Shown in pieces: positions 21,073 through 29,559 of a stretch of 64,000 bases of DNA (position 1 is the first letter of the stretch; each line of letters begins with the position of its first letter). The notes beneath the pieces were generated by a model that had not been told where the DNA came from, ran no database searches, and saw nothing but the letters and a program-made list of their open reading frames with translations. This DNA is from Deltaproteobacteria bacterium. GTDB lineage: Bacteria > Desulfobacterota > Desulfobulbia > Desulfobulbales > Desulfurivibrionaceae. A program made the translations under genes and the position numbers. The stretch lies in the NCBI GenBank assembly GCA_013349295.1, contig DUZW01000010.1:1-64000 (forward strand), given 5' to 3'.

Positions 21073-21474
21073 ATGTCGGCTAAGAATAAACACGACATCA
21101 TGGATGAACTACTGAAAGGCTCATCCGAGGAAGCTGCTCAGGAGGATTCCGCTCTTGCCAAGCTGATTCATCGCACCGGCGAAACACTAAGCGACACGCA
21201 TCCTGTCGCAAGTTCCTCCGATCCGGAACAGAAAAAAACCTCTGTCAGTGACAGCAAGAAAAAATCCACGCACTATCTTTCCGAGGAAATTTTCGATGAT
21301 CTGGATGACGCACGGGATAAAATTAACGAAATTGTGCACCAACGCTTGAAATCACGGATTTCAAAATCACGCATTGTTAATCAGGCGCTCAGGATGATCC
21401 TCAAGGACTTTGAAGAAAAAGGGGAGAAAAGCCATCTGATCAAAGAAATCTTAAAAGAATCCCAGAAAAAATAA
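21073..21474 (+). CDS. Hypothetical protein with C-terminal RHH-like helical region
   Basis: KKSTHYLSEEIFDDLDDARDKINEIVHQRLKSRISKSRIVNQALRMILKDFEEKG resembles ribbon-helix-helix proteins; directly upstream of parA-like gene. Confidence 0.6.
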   Translation: MSAKNKHDIMDELLKGSSEEAAQEDSALAKLIHRTGETLSDTHPVASSSDPEQKKTSVSDSKKKSTHYLSEEIFDDLDDARDKINEIVHQRLKSRISKSRIVNQALRMILKDFEEKGEKSHLIKEILKESQKK

Positions 21475-21510
21475 TCAGAAGTTGGCCAGAGCAGGCCCGG
21501 AGACTTCACA

Positions 21511-22482
21511 ATGATAATCACTTGCCCTCATTGCAAAAAACAGCACAATATCGATGAAAAAAGAATCCCGCCCAATGTCAAGATGGCTCGTTGCCAAGGC
21601 TGCGGGCAACAGTTTCCCCTCGATATTCCCCGGGCGGAATCGCCGGCACCTCCCCCGCCGCAATCCGCCACGGTCGAGGCCGCTCCCGCCCCTGTTCCCA
21701 CTCCCGCGACTCCGTCCAGCCAGGAAACCAGAAGAATCGGCGTCTCTTTGAGCAAGGGGGGGGTCGGCAAGACCACAACCGCGGTGAATCTCGCGGCAGG
21801 ACTCGCCCTGGCGGGGAAAAAGGTTCTCTTGGTTGATACCGACACCCAGGGACAATCGAGCTTCATGCTGGGCGTAAAACCCAAGGGCGGCCTTACCGAA
21901 CTGGTGACCGGAGAACTCCCCCCCCAAGAAGCAATTATTCAGGCCCGCAAAAACCTGTGGATCCTGGCTGGAGGCAAATCCCTGGCCGGCCTCAAGCGCC
22001 TTATCGACCGCAAGGATTACGGCGGCGAGCTGACCATTGCCCAGGCCCTGACCCCGCTTGAAAAAAACTATGATTATGTGGTGGTGGACACCTCGCCGGG
22101 CTGGGATCCGCTCACCGTCAATGTTCTTTTTTATGTCAACGAGCTGATGACCCCCGTCTCCTTGGAGGTCATGTCCATCCAAGGATTTGGCGAGTTCCTG
22201 AAAAGCATCGCCTCCATCCAGAAATTCCGCAAGGAGATCGAACTCCGATACATCCTGCCCACCTTCCGCGACATGCGGGTGAAGCGCGGGAGCGAGTTTC
22301 TGGGGGAGATTGAAAAAATATACGGGGAGAAGGTCTGCGCTCCAATCCGTTACAACGTCCGTTTATCCGAGGCACCTGCCTATGGTCAGACTATTTTTGA
22401 GTTTGCCCCCGGATCCAACGGCGCCCAGGACTACCGTGAACTTGTCCGCAAAGTCACGGGCGAACCGGATCTTTTCACCTGA
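21511..22482 (+). CDS. ParA/MinD-family ATPase with N-terminal MJ0042-type zinc ribbon
   Basis: MIITCPHCKKQHNIDEKRIPPNVKMARCQGCGQQFPL (two CxxC) then LSKGGVGKTTTAVNLAAGLALAGKKVLLVDTDTQGQSS (deviant Walker A). Confidence 0.9.
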   Translation: MIITCPHCKKQHNIDEKRIPPNVKMARCQGCGQQFPLDIPRAESPAPPPPQSATVEAAPAPVPTPATPSSQETRRIGVSLSKGGVGKTTTAVNLAAGLALAGKKVLLVDTDTQGQSSFMLGVKPKGGLTELVTGELPPQEAIIQARKNLWILAGGKSLAGLKRLIDRKDYGGELTIAQALTPLEKNYDYVVVDTSPGWDPLTVNVLFYVNELMTPVSLEVMSIQGFGEFLKSIASIQKFRKEIELRYILPTFRDMRVKRGSEFLGEIEKIYGEKVCAPIRYNVRLSEAPAYGQTIFEFAPGSNGAQDYRELVRKVTGEPDLFT

Positions 22483-22513
22483 CCCGCTCCATGCCGCGGA
22501 CTAACACCACGAA

Positions 22514-22564
22514 ATCGAACTGTTCAACAAAGCCGGAGAGGTGCTGGTGCTGAACAGCTACGAG
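22514..22564 (+). repeat. Short/degenerate copy of dispersed palindromic element
   Basis: TCGAACTGTTCAACA...GGTGCTGAACAGCTACGA retains terminal arms, lacks the central part. Confidence 0.55.
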
Positions 22565-22575
22565 AGACGCTGCCC

Positions 22576-23067
22576 ATGACCTTTGAAAGCAAGCTGATTC
22601 CCATCCTACGCGAGGGAGTTGAGATCGTAAAAATGATTTCTTTTAAGAAATTAAAAGAAGCGCTGATACTGAAACACCCAGACCGTGAGGGTCCCTTCAT
22701 CGCCAAACTTGCCGGAGCGCTGATCAATGCAATCTTCGGCACTCCAGCCCTTGAGGAACCTTTCGTTGTTTTCGCCCGGAGCCATGCGAAGCTCATTGCC
22801 CAGGAACAGGCCCAGCTCGGGGCCATGCTTGAGGAGTTGCGGATTCCTCTCACCGATGCCCTGCGCATCCAAGCCCTCTGCGACCACCAGGAAGGACTGG
22901 ACAGCACCGCCACCCTCCGGCAGGCGCAAGAGCAAGGAATTCTTCTGGCTGATCGTGACCTGCCGCTTCCCCACCGCTTCATCGAGCTGGTCCGCAGACT
23001 GGGCAGCGGATTTGGCTTGCTGCTGCCGCCGCTCCCCGCAACCGACAACGGGGCCGCAACACATTAA
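22576..23067 (+). CDS. Hypothetical protein (163 aa)
   Basis: Good coding composition; co-directional with the parA-like gene. Confidence 0.65.
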   Translation: MTFESKLIPILREGVEIVKMISFKKLKEALILKHPDREGPFIAKLAGALINAIFGTPALEEPFVVFARSHAKLIAQEQAQLGAMLEELRIPLTDALRIQALCDHQEGLDSTATLRQAQEQGILLADRDLPLPHRFIELVRRLGSGFGLLLPPLPATDNGAATH

Positions 23068-23076
23068 ATTCTGCCG

Positions 23077-24447
23077 TCAACTCTCAAGTTCGTATTTCTT
23101 GATTTTGCGCCAGAGAGAAACCCGGTCAATGCCCAGAACCTGGGCGGCCAGACTCTTGTTGTCCCCGTGCTCCTTCAATACCCACTCGATATAGGCCCGT
23201 TCCTGATCGGCAAGACTGGGAATTCCGCCGCTTTTCCGACGGAAGGTTTGAAAACAGGCACCGCGCAGGTCTTCCGGCAGATGCCCGACCTCTATGGTGT
23301 CACCGCTGGCCAGAGCCACCCCGCGCTCGATAATGTTTTCCAACTCACGGACATTGCCCGGAAAATCATAGCGCAGCAGAATATCAACCACCTCCGGCTC
23401 GATATTCCGCACCTCCTTATGCATCAACACCCCGTATTTTCTGATAAAATGCTGAACCAGCAGGGGCAGGTCATCCTTGCGCTCCGCCAGGGGCGGGATA
23501 TGGAGCGCCACCACGTTGATCCGGAAAAAGAGATCCTGGCGAAAATTCCCCAGCTTTACCTCCTCCGCCAGATTCCGGTTGGTTGCCGCAAGAAAGCGAA
23601 CATTGACCTTGACCGGCGAAACCCCACCTAAATGCATCACCTCTTTTTCCTGGATTACCCGGAGGAGTTTTACCTGCATGGCAGGCGACATCTCGGTGAT
23701 CTCATCAAGAAAAAGGGTGCCGCCATCGGCCATTTCCACCAGCCCCTTTTTCATCTCCACCGCCCCGGTATAGGCCCCCTTTTCATGACCGAATAGTTCA
23801 TTGGCCAACAAGTCCTCTTGAAAGGCCCCACAATTCACAGACAAGAGAGGTCCGTTGCGGCGATTGCTGCTGGCATGGACAAATCGGGCCAGCAACTCCT
23901 TGCCCGTGCCCGACTCTCCGCAGATCACAACATTGCTGTCCGAGGTGGCGACCTGTCCGGCCGTGGCAAGCAGTTTTTTCATCCCCGGGTTATCGGTGAT
24001 GATCCTGGCTTCCCCCTGAAATGCTTTAAGATGCTCCCGCAACCTGCTGTTTTCCCGCTTAAGCCTGGTTTTCTCCAGGGCTTCCCGCACAACCTTCCGG
24101 ACCTCATCCAGCTTGTAGGGCTTGGCAATATAGTGATAGGCCCCGCCCTTCATCGCCTCAATGGCGGAATCCACCGTGGCGTATCCGGTGATCATGATCA
24201 CCTCGGTGTCGGGATAAAGCTCGCGAGTACGCTTCAGGATCTGCATACCGCCTACCTTTTCCATCTTCAGATCGGTCAGGACAAGATCGAAGGTATTCGA
24301 CTCCAACAGATGAAGAGCCCTGGGGCCACTCTGGGAGGCAGTGACCTCGTAGCCCTCTTTTTTTAAAACATGCCTGAGGTTGTGCAGGGCTATTTCTTCG
24401 TCGTCAACGACCAATATCCTTGCGGGCTGCTCGTCATTCATACCCAT
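23077..24447 (-). CDS. Sigma-54-dependent response regulator (REC-AAA+-Fis HTH)
   Basis: REC ILVVDDEEIALHN; GESGTGKELLARFVHASSNR; GAYTGAVEMKKG (GAFTGA-like); C-terminal SLAAQVLGIDRVSLWRKIKKYELES HTH. Confidence 0.95.
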   Translation of the reverse strand: MGMNDEQPARILVVDDEEIALHNLRHVLKKEGYEVTASQSGPRALHLLESNTFDLVLTDLKMEKVGGMQILKRTRELYPDTEVIMITGYATVDSAIEAMKGGAYHYIAKPYKLDEVRKVVREALEKTRLKRENSRLREHLKAFQGEARIITDNPGMKKLLATAGQVATSDSNVVICGESGTGKELLARFVHASSNRRNGPLLSVNCGAFQEDLLANELFGHEKGAYTGAVEMKKGLVEMADGGTLFLDEITEMSPAMQVKLLRVIQEKEVMHLGGVSPVKVNVRFLAATNRNLAEEVKLGNFRQDLFFRINVVALHIPPLAERKDDLPLLVQHFIRKYGVLMHKEVRNIEPEVVDILLRYDFPGNVRELENIIERGVALASGDTIEVGHLPEDLRGACFQTFRRKSGGIPSLADQERAYIEWVLKEHGDNKSLAAQVLGIDRVSLWRKIKKYELES

Positions 24448-25891
24448 GTTCCTTTTGCTCTCCCGGGAGCCAGATAATGAAGGTGGTGCCGAGGCCTGGC
24501 CTGCTTTCCACAGTGATGGACCCGCCATGCCACTCGATTATGTCATGAACAATAAACAATCCGAGTCCGGAGCCCTTGCCCACATCCTTGGTGGTGAAAA
24601 ACGGATCAAAGATTTTCTTAACATGTTCCGCATCAATCCCCGGCCCGTCATCCTCGATGATGATTTCAACCTCATCAAGCTCGGTGCCGCACCCCGTGCC
24701 ACGAGCGGAAATCCAGATATGCCCGTGGCCCTGCACTGCATCGATTGCATTCTTGATCAGGTTGAGCAGCACCTGTTGCATCCGCTGCTTATCGACAATA
24801 ATGGGAAGATCGTGGGGGATGTCCACGGCAATTGCCACTTCGCTGGGCGCATGCCCGCGAAGGAGCAGAATTGTTTCATTCACCAGCTTCCGGAGAAGCA
24901 GCTTCTCCTTGCTGAATTCCTTGATTCTGGAAAATTCCAACAGGGTTCGGACGATATCCCTTGCCTTGTCCGACTGGGTTTCAATCTGGCCGATGAGATT
25001 TTTCTTGAACTCCACATTATCCTCTTCAATCTCCTCGCCGAGAATCTGGGCCGAGGTGGAGATGTTGGACAGAGGATTGTTCAACTCATGGGCCACGCCT
25101 GAAAGCAGGGTCCCCAGCGCAGCCAATTTTTCCGATTGCACCAACTGATGCTGACGCATCTGCAATTCCTTGGTCATTCGGTTAAATGCCGTGAGCAGCG
25201 AACGGATCTCCTGCTCGCCTTCCCCAACGGCAACCTCGACAAAATCGCCATGGGAAATCCTCTTGGTGTATCCCTCCAGCACCTTGAGAGAGTTCACCAC
25301 CTTCCTCCCCAGCAGGGCGGCAATAGTCAGGGCGGAAACAAACATGCAGAGCATGGAAGCAAGGAGAATGCTCTGGGTCGTTTTCAGGAGGGTCTTGATT
25401 TTCTTCTTTACGGCATCCCGGGTTTTTTCACCAAACTCGGTGAGTTCCTTCCCTGCGTGCCGGACCTGCTCTTCCAGCCGCTCCTGAACGTGGAAATCGC
25501 TTGCGCCGCCGCCCGCGACCCCAAGGTCATATGCGTGCAACTGCCCCATGAACCCTTCGTAGGCCTCAATCACCTTCGCCAACTGCCGGATCTCGACGGA
25601 AGAGAGCACCATATGGAGAGCCGGCTCATTATTCTCAAAGAGATCCCTGGTTTTTTCCCAGTAAAACTGATTTTCCAGAAAATCCTTTTCCTGGCGGTAG
25701 AGAAAGTAATTCTTCTCGAACCTGCGCAGCTCAAGAGCCGTATTAAAAAAATCCTCAATGACCTCGCCGAAGGCAACCTGGTCTTCCACCCGCTTGACAA
25801 TGCCATAGGTCAGCACGGCGGAGCCCATCATGAGGATGAGCAACAGATAAAAGCCGTAGGTAATCTTCTTGCGTATGCCGAGATGGAACAT
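24434..25891 (-). CDS. Membrane sensor histidine kinase (HAMP-HisKA-HATPase)
   Basis: N-terminal TM and helical sensor region; LGTLLSGVAHELNNPLSNISTSAQIL; GKGSGLGLFIVHDIIEWHGG. Overlaps the response regulator start. Confidence 0.93.
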   Translation of the reverse strand: MFHLGIRKKITYGFYLLLILMMGSAVLTYGIVKRVEDQVAFGEVIEDFFNTALELRRFEKNYFLYRQEKDFLENQFYWEKTRDLFENNEPALHMVLSSVEIRQLAKVIEAYEGFMGQLHAYDLGVAGGGASDFHVQERLEEQVRHAGKELTEFGEKTRDAVKKKIKTLLKTTQSILLASMLCMFVSALTIAALLGRKVVNSLKVLEGYTKRISHGDFVEVAVGEGEQEIRSLLTAFNRMTKELQMRQHQLVQSEKLAALGTLLSGVAHELNNPLSNISTSAQILGEEIEEDNVEFKKNLIGQIETQSDKARDIVRTLLEFSRIKEFSKEKLLLRKLVNETILLLRGHAPSEVAIAVDIPHDLPIIVDKQRMQQVLLNLIKNAIDAVQGHGHIWISARGTGCGTELDEVEIIIEDDGPGIDAEHVKKIFDPFFTTKDVGKGSGLGLFIVHDIIEWHGGSITVESRPGLGTTFIIWLPGEQKEHGYE

Positions 25892-25972
25892 GCTCTCTCT
25901 TCCTTAATCCTGCAAAGGTACCGATTTCCTTTTCGAAAGCACCATACTCCCAGTCAAAAACAAAGTCCAGAG

Positions 25973-26012
25973 GTTGCATTTGGCAACACCATTTTTCTCG
26001 TTGCAACACCAT
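25973..26012. promoter_or_regulatory. Candidate upstream activator sites 1 and 2 (GTTGC-N5-GCAAC and GTTGCAAC, each followed by ACCAT)
   Basis: GTTGCATTTGGCAAC at 25973-25987 and GTTGCAAC at 26000-26007; GCAACACCAT at 25983 and 26003, exactly 20 bp apart. Confidence 0.55.
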
Positions 26013-26054
26013 ATCATCTTATTGTTTTTATTATGTATTATTTTATTTGGAAAA

Positions 26055-26067
26055 TTTGCGTTGCAAA
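26055..26067. promoter_or_regulatory. Candidate upstream activator site 3 (TTTGC-GTT-GCAAA)
   Basis: Perfect dyad containing the same GTTGCAA core; ~84 bp upstream of the -24 element. Confidence 0.5.
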
Positions 26068-26144
26068 CTGAAACATTAAGCCCTGCCGACCAAGCTAGAA
26101 GTAACATCTTGAAATAACAAGAGAAAAATCCAAGCCACACACCT

Positions 26145-26160
26145 GGCATACTTGTTGCTT
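26145..26160 (+). promoter_or_regulatory. Sigma-54 (-24/-12) promoter
   Basis: TGGCAT-ACTTG-TTGCT matches TGGCAY-RNNNN-TTGCW; 72 bp upstream of the first ATG of the FAEA/TauE operon. Confidence 0.85.
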
Positions 26161-26231
26161 AATGAAACAAACAAGAACGACAAGCCTTCACCCTGTTTCA
26201 TAGCAACATACACATACGAAGGAGAACCACC

Positions 26232-26411
26232 ATGAACACAATCCTGAACCGCTTTGACCGCCTGATGATGGCAGTAACCTTTGCCGAGGCCAACGAACCC
26301 GAACTGGCACACAAATGTATCGGCAGCCGGAAACAAGAGCCGGCCAAGCAGCTGCAGCAAAATGCCAAGATCACCGCCGGCCGAATCCTGCCGAACCAAA
26401 CCGCACGCTGA
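26232..26411 (+). CDS. 59-aa FAEA-motif small protein
   Basis: MNTILNRFDRLMMAVTFAEANEPELAHKCIGSRKQEPAKQLQQNAKITAGRILPNQTAR*; RBS-like GGAGAA upstream; shares motif with the next two ORFs; absent from ORF track (<60 aa). Confidence 0.8.
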   Translation: MNTILNRFDRLMMAVTFAEANEPELAHKCIGSRKQEPAKQLQQNAKITAGRILPNQTAR

Positions 26412-26426
26412 TCATTGGAACGCCCC

Positions 26427-26951
26427 ATGAGCGCCCTGACGACCCTATTCAAAAAACTTGAAGAATCCATGACAGCTGCAACCTTTGCCGAGGCCGGCGA
26501 GTTCGAGACGGCCCGCCAGTTCCTCAAGTCAAATAAGAATGCGCACAAACGGGTACTCTTAGGAACCGACAAACCCGAGATCGAACCCAGAACAATCAGC
26601 TACGCCCTGCACCTCTGTCAGCGCTTGGGCGGCGGCCTGGAAATTTTCCATATGCTGCGCATGGCGGAAAATGAAACCAATCCCGGGTTGAGCCAGGAAG
26701 AAAAACCCCTCGCCGCCCTGAATGCCGCCCTTGAACCAAAAGGCGTTGTCTACCAGCCGGTCAGCGGCCCCGGCTGTCTGGCCGACGAAGTACTCCGGCA
26801 TGCAGGTGGCCGCCGGGATATCCTCTGCGTTGTCTTCGACACCCTGGAACCGGAAGGCACGACTTGCCGCAAGGCAAAAGAAAACATGATCGCAAGACTT
26901 CAGGCGCTGCACTGCCCCGTCGTGATGTACGCCGGGGCGGCCAGAACCTGA
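26427..26951 (+). CDS. FAEA-motif protein with USP-like domain
   Basis: MSALTTLFKKLEESMTAATFAEAGEFETARQFLKSNKNAHKRVLLGTDKPEIEPRTISYALHLCQRLGGGLEIFHMLRM... Confidence 0.8.
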   Translation: MSALTTLFKKLEESMTAATFAEAGEFETARQFLKSNKNAHKRVLLGTDKPEIEPRTISYALHLCQRLGGGLEIFHMLRMAENETNPGLSQEEKPLAALNAALEPKGVVYQPVSGPGCLADEVLRHAGGRRDILCVVFDTLEPEGTTCRKAKENMIARLQALHCPVVMYAGAART

Positions 26952-26987
26952 GACATTTAACAAACTCAGATCAATAAGGGAGAAAAA

Positions 26988-27335
26988 ATGAGCATCACCA
27001 CCTTTGACAAAAACATGTCGGCCGTCGCCTTTGCCGAGGCAGGCGAACACGACACCGCCCGCCGGATCCTCGGCGAAAACGCCAAAAAGCAGTACGGGAA
27101 AGCCCCGGCTCCGGCGGCAAAAAGCAAGCCCTACCTGAAGACCATCATCTTCGGTACCATTTCGCTTTCCGCCTACTACATGCTTTTCACCAACGAAAAG
27201 CTGGTTACCGACACCTTCACCATGGGCGGTTGGCACTGGATATACCCTGTTGGCGCGGCATTCTTCTTCTCTTTCACCCATGGGGCCTTTGCCAGCAATC
27301 TGCTGAGCACCCTCGGCATTGAAGCAAAAAAATAA
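26988..27335 (+). CDS. FAEA-motif membrane protein (about 2 TM)
   Basis: MSITTFDKNMSAVAFAEAGEHDTARRILGENAKKQ... then hydrophobic TIIFGTISLSAYYMLF and WIYPVGAAFFFSFTHGAFA. Confidence 0.8.
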   Translation: MSITTFDKNMSAVAFAEAGEHDTARRILGENAKKQYGKAPAPAAKSKPYLKTIIFGTISLSAYYMLFTNEKLVTDTFTMGGWHWIYPVGAAFFFSFTHGAFASNLLSTLGIEAKK

Positions 27336-27374
27336 ATCAGCCGCGCCGGCTTGACAAAAGGAGATATACCTACA

Positions 27375-28709
27375 ATGAAGAAGTTACTGATTATACTCAT
27401 GTTCGCCCTTGTTCCCCTGTCCCTGCTCGCCCAATCGGCCCTGGCCGCTGGCGGCCCCCCGACGGATATTCTCAAAGGGGTTATTACCGAAGTGAATGAA
27501 GCGGACCGCACCATTGTCTTCCAGAAACATGAAAACAAGGAATTCATGACCCTCACTCTTGGCGCTGATATGAAGCCCGAGGAGATGCGGATGAACAAAA
27601 AGGTCCTGATCAGCCTGGATAAAAATGCCGGGGAAAATGTGATGAAGGATGTCTCCATCATGTTCATGGACATGACCGCCAGCAAACTCCTGGCCCTGCT
27701 CGTCATCGGTCTGATTGGCGGCTTGCTCTCCGGCTTCATCGGCTCCGGCGGCGCCTTTGTCATGACCCCGGCCATGATGTCCCTGGGCGTCCCCGGCGCC
27801 GTAGCCGTAGCCAGCAACATGTGTCACAAGTTCCCCAAGGCCATGATCGGTGCCTACAAGCGGTGGAAATACGGACAGGCTGACATCAAGCTCGGTCTGG
27901 TCATGGCCACCACCGCCGTCCTCGGCGTACAGATCGGGATCATGATCCAGAAATCAATCCTGAACTCTTTTGGCAATGCCGGTTCAAACCTCTATGTTTC
28001 CACGATTTTCATGATTGTTCTCGTTTTTGTCGGCGGCTATGTCTTCTATGATGCATGGAAACTCGCCAAGGGCGACGGCAAAGAGACCGTAAGCAAACTG
28101 GCCGTACGCATGCAGAAGATTCAGCTTGCACCCATGATGCACTTCAAAACCGCCAAAGTGACCATCTCCGCCTGGATCACCATCCCGGTCGGCCTGTTCA
28201 CCGGCATGCTCGCAGCCACTATCGCGGTGGGCGGCTTCATCGGCGTTCCCGGCATGATCTATGTAATCGGCGCCTCCGCCGTGGTGGCCAGCGCCACCGA
28301 GTTGATCATCGCCTTTGTCATGGGCGCTTGGGGTTCCGTACAGTGGGGTCTCTCCGGCCTTATCGATATCCGCCTCTCCCTGCTGCTTCTGGCCACCTCC
28401 CTCATCGGCGTACAGCTTGGCGCCTTGGGTACCACCTATGTCAAGGACTACATCATCAAAGTGGTCATGGCCACCACCATGCTCATCGTTGCCGTAAGCC
28501 GCGGCGCCAAGATTCCCGGCTACCTGGCCGATCTTGACCTGATGACCCCGATGAGCGATCCCATTCACGCCCTGCTTGAAAGCGTCAGCTTCTGGGCACT
28601 GGTAACCGCCCTCGGCTCCGCCGGTCTCATCATCACCGTAGCCATGGTGAAGGGGATGTCCGCCGACCGCGATGCCAAAAAAGCCCTTGCCGGAGTCAAC
28701 CATGGCTAA
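27375..28709 (+). CDS. TauE/SafE-family sulfite/anion exporter-like permease with N-terminal exported domain
   Basis: Signal-like MKKLLIILMFALVPLSLLAQSALA, soluble ~80 aa region, then GLIGGLLSGFIGSGGAFVMTPAMMSLGVPGAVAVASNM and several TM helices. Confidence 0.9.
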   Translation: MKKLLIILMFALVPLSLLAQSALAAGGPPTDILKGVITEVNEADRTIVFQKHENKEFMTLTLGADMKPEEMRMNKKVLISLDKNAGENVMKDVSIMFMDMTASKLLALLVIGLIGGLLSGFIGSGGAFVMTPAMMSLGVPGAVAVASNMCHKFPKAMIGAYKRWKYGQADIKLGLVMATTAVLGVQIGIMIQKSILNSFGNAGSNLYVSTIFMIVLVFVGGYVFYDAWKLAKGDGKETVSKLAVRMQKIQLAPMMHFKTAKVTISAWITIPVGLFTGMLAATIAVGGFIGVPGMIYVIGASAVVASATELIIAFVMGAWGSVQWGLSGLIDIRLSLLLLATSLIGVQLGALGTTYVKDYIIKVVMATTMLIVAVSRGAKIPGYLADLDLMTPMSDPIHALLESVSFWALVTALGSAGLIITVAMVKGMSADRDAKKALAGVNHG

Positions 28710-29559
28710 ATACCGAAAGATCCTCGTTGCCTACGACGGTTCCCCTTCGGCCAAAAGCGCACTCTCCCTGGCAAGCCAGCTTGCCAGGGAGGACAAGAGC
28801 TGGATCAAGGTTCTGGCCGTTGTGCCGCCCTACCAGGGGGACTTGGAACTTATCGGGGTTTCGGATATCAAAGAAACCATTACCGGACCCGGCCAGAATC
28901 TGCTGGCCGAAGCCCGAGAGCTGGCGGACCGCGAAGGGGTAAACATCCTGACCAATCTGGAACAGGGTGAACCCTATGAGCAGATTGTCCATGTCGCCGA
29001 GGAAGAAAACTGCGATCTCATCGTCATGGGCCGCAGGGGCAAAGGCTCGGTGGAGCGGGAACTCATGGGCAGCGTGACCGCCCGAGTCATCGGACATACC
29101 CGCAAGGATGTCCTAGTCATCCCGGAAAACGGCCAGCTCTCCTGGGAGAATGTCCTGCTGGCCACGGACGGTTCAACCTGTTGCGACAATGCCCTGGCCA
29201 GAGCCCTGGAGATAGCCCAGGAACGAAAGGCAAAACTCTCAGCGGTTTCCGTGGTCTACACCAATGATGAGTTTTACGCCCTCGGTCAGGAAGTCGTGAA
29301 GGAACTTTACCGGGATGCGGACAAGGTTCTCGACAAGGTAAAAAAATGGGCCGGGGATCTCGGGGTGAAAGCGGAACTGTTTGTGCGGGATGGCGAGCCC
29401 CATCAGGCCATCACCGCCATGGCGTCGGAAATCTCCGCCAGCCTTATCGTCATGGGTTCCCATGGCAGGAAAGGCTTGACCCGCCTGCTCATGGGCAGCG
29501 TCACCGAAAGGGTTATCGGCTATGCAGACTGCCCGGTCCTGATCTGCCACCTGTCGTAA
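28702..29559 (+). CDS. Tandem universal stress protein (two Usp domains)
   Basis: MAKYRKILVAYDGSPSAKSAL; two GxxGxGx(9)G[ST] regions (GRRGKGSVERELMGSVT, GSHGRKGLTRLLMGSVT). Start overlaps the tauE stop by 8 nt. Confidence 0.95.
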   Translation: MAKYRKILVAYDGSPSAKSALSLASQLAREDKSWIKVLAVVPPYQGDLELIGVSDIKETITGPGQNLLAEARELADREGVNILTNLEQGEPYEQIVHVAEEENCDLIVMGRRGKGSVERELMGSVTARVIGHTRKDVLVIPENGQLSWENVLLATDGSTCCDNALARALEIAQERKAKLSAVSVVYTNDEFYALGQEVVKELYRDADKVLDKVKKWAGDLGVKAELFVRDGEPHQAITAMASEISASLIVMGSHGRKGLTRLLMGSVTERVIGYADCPVLICHLS

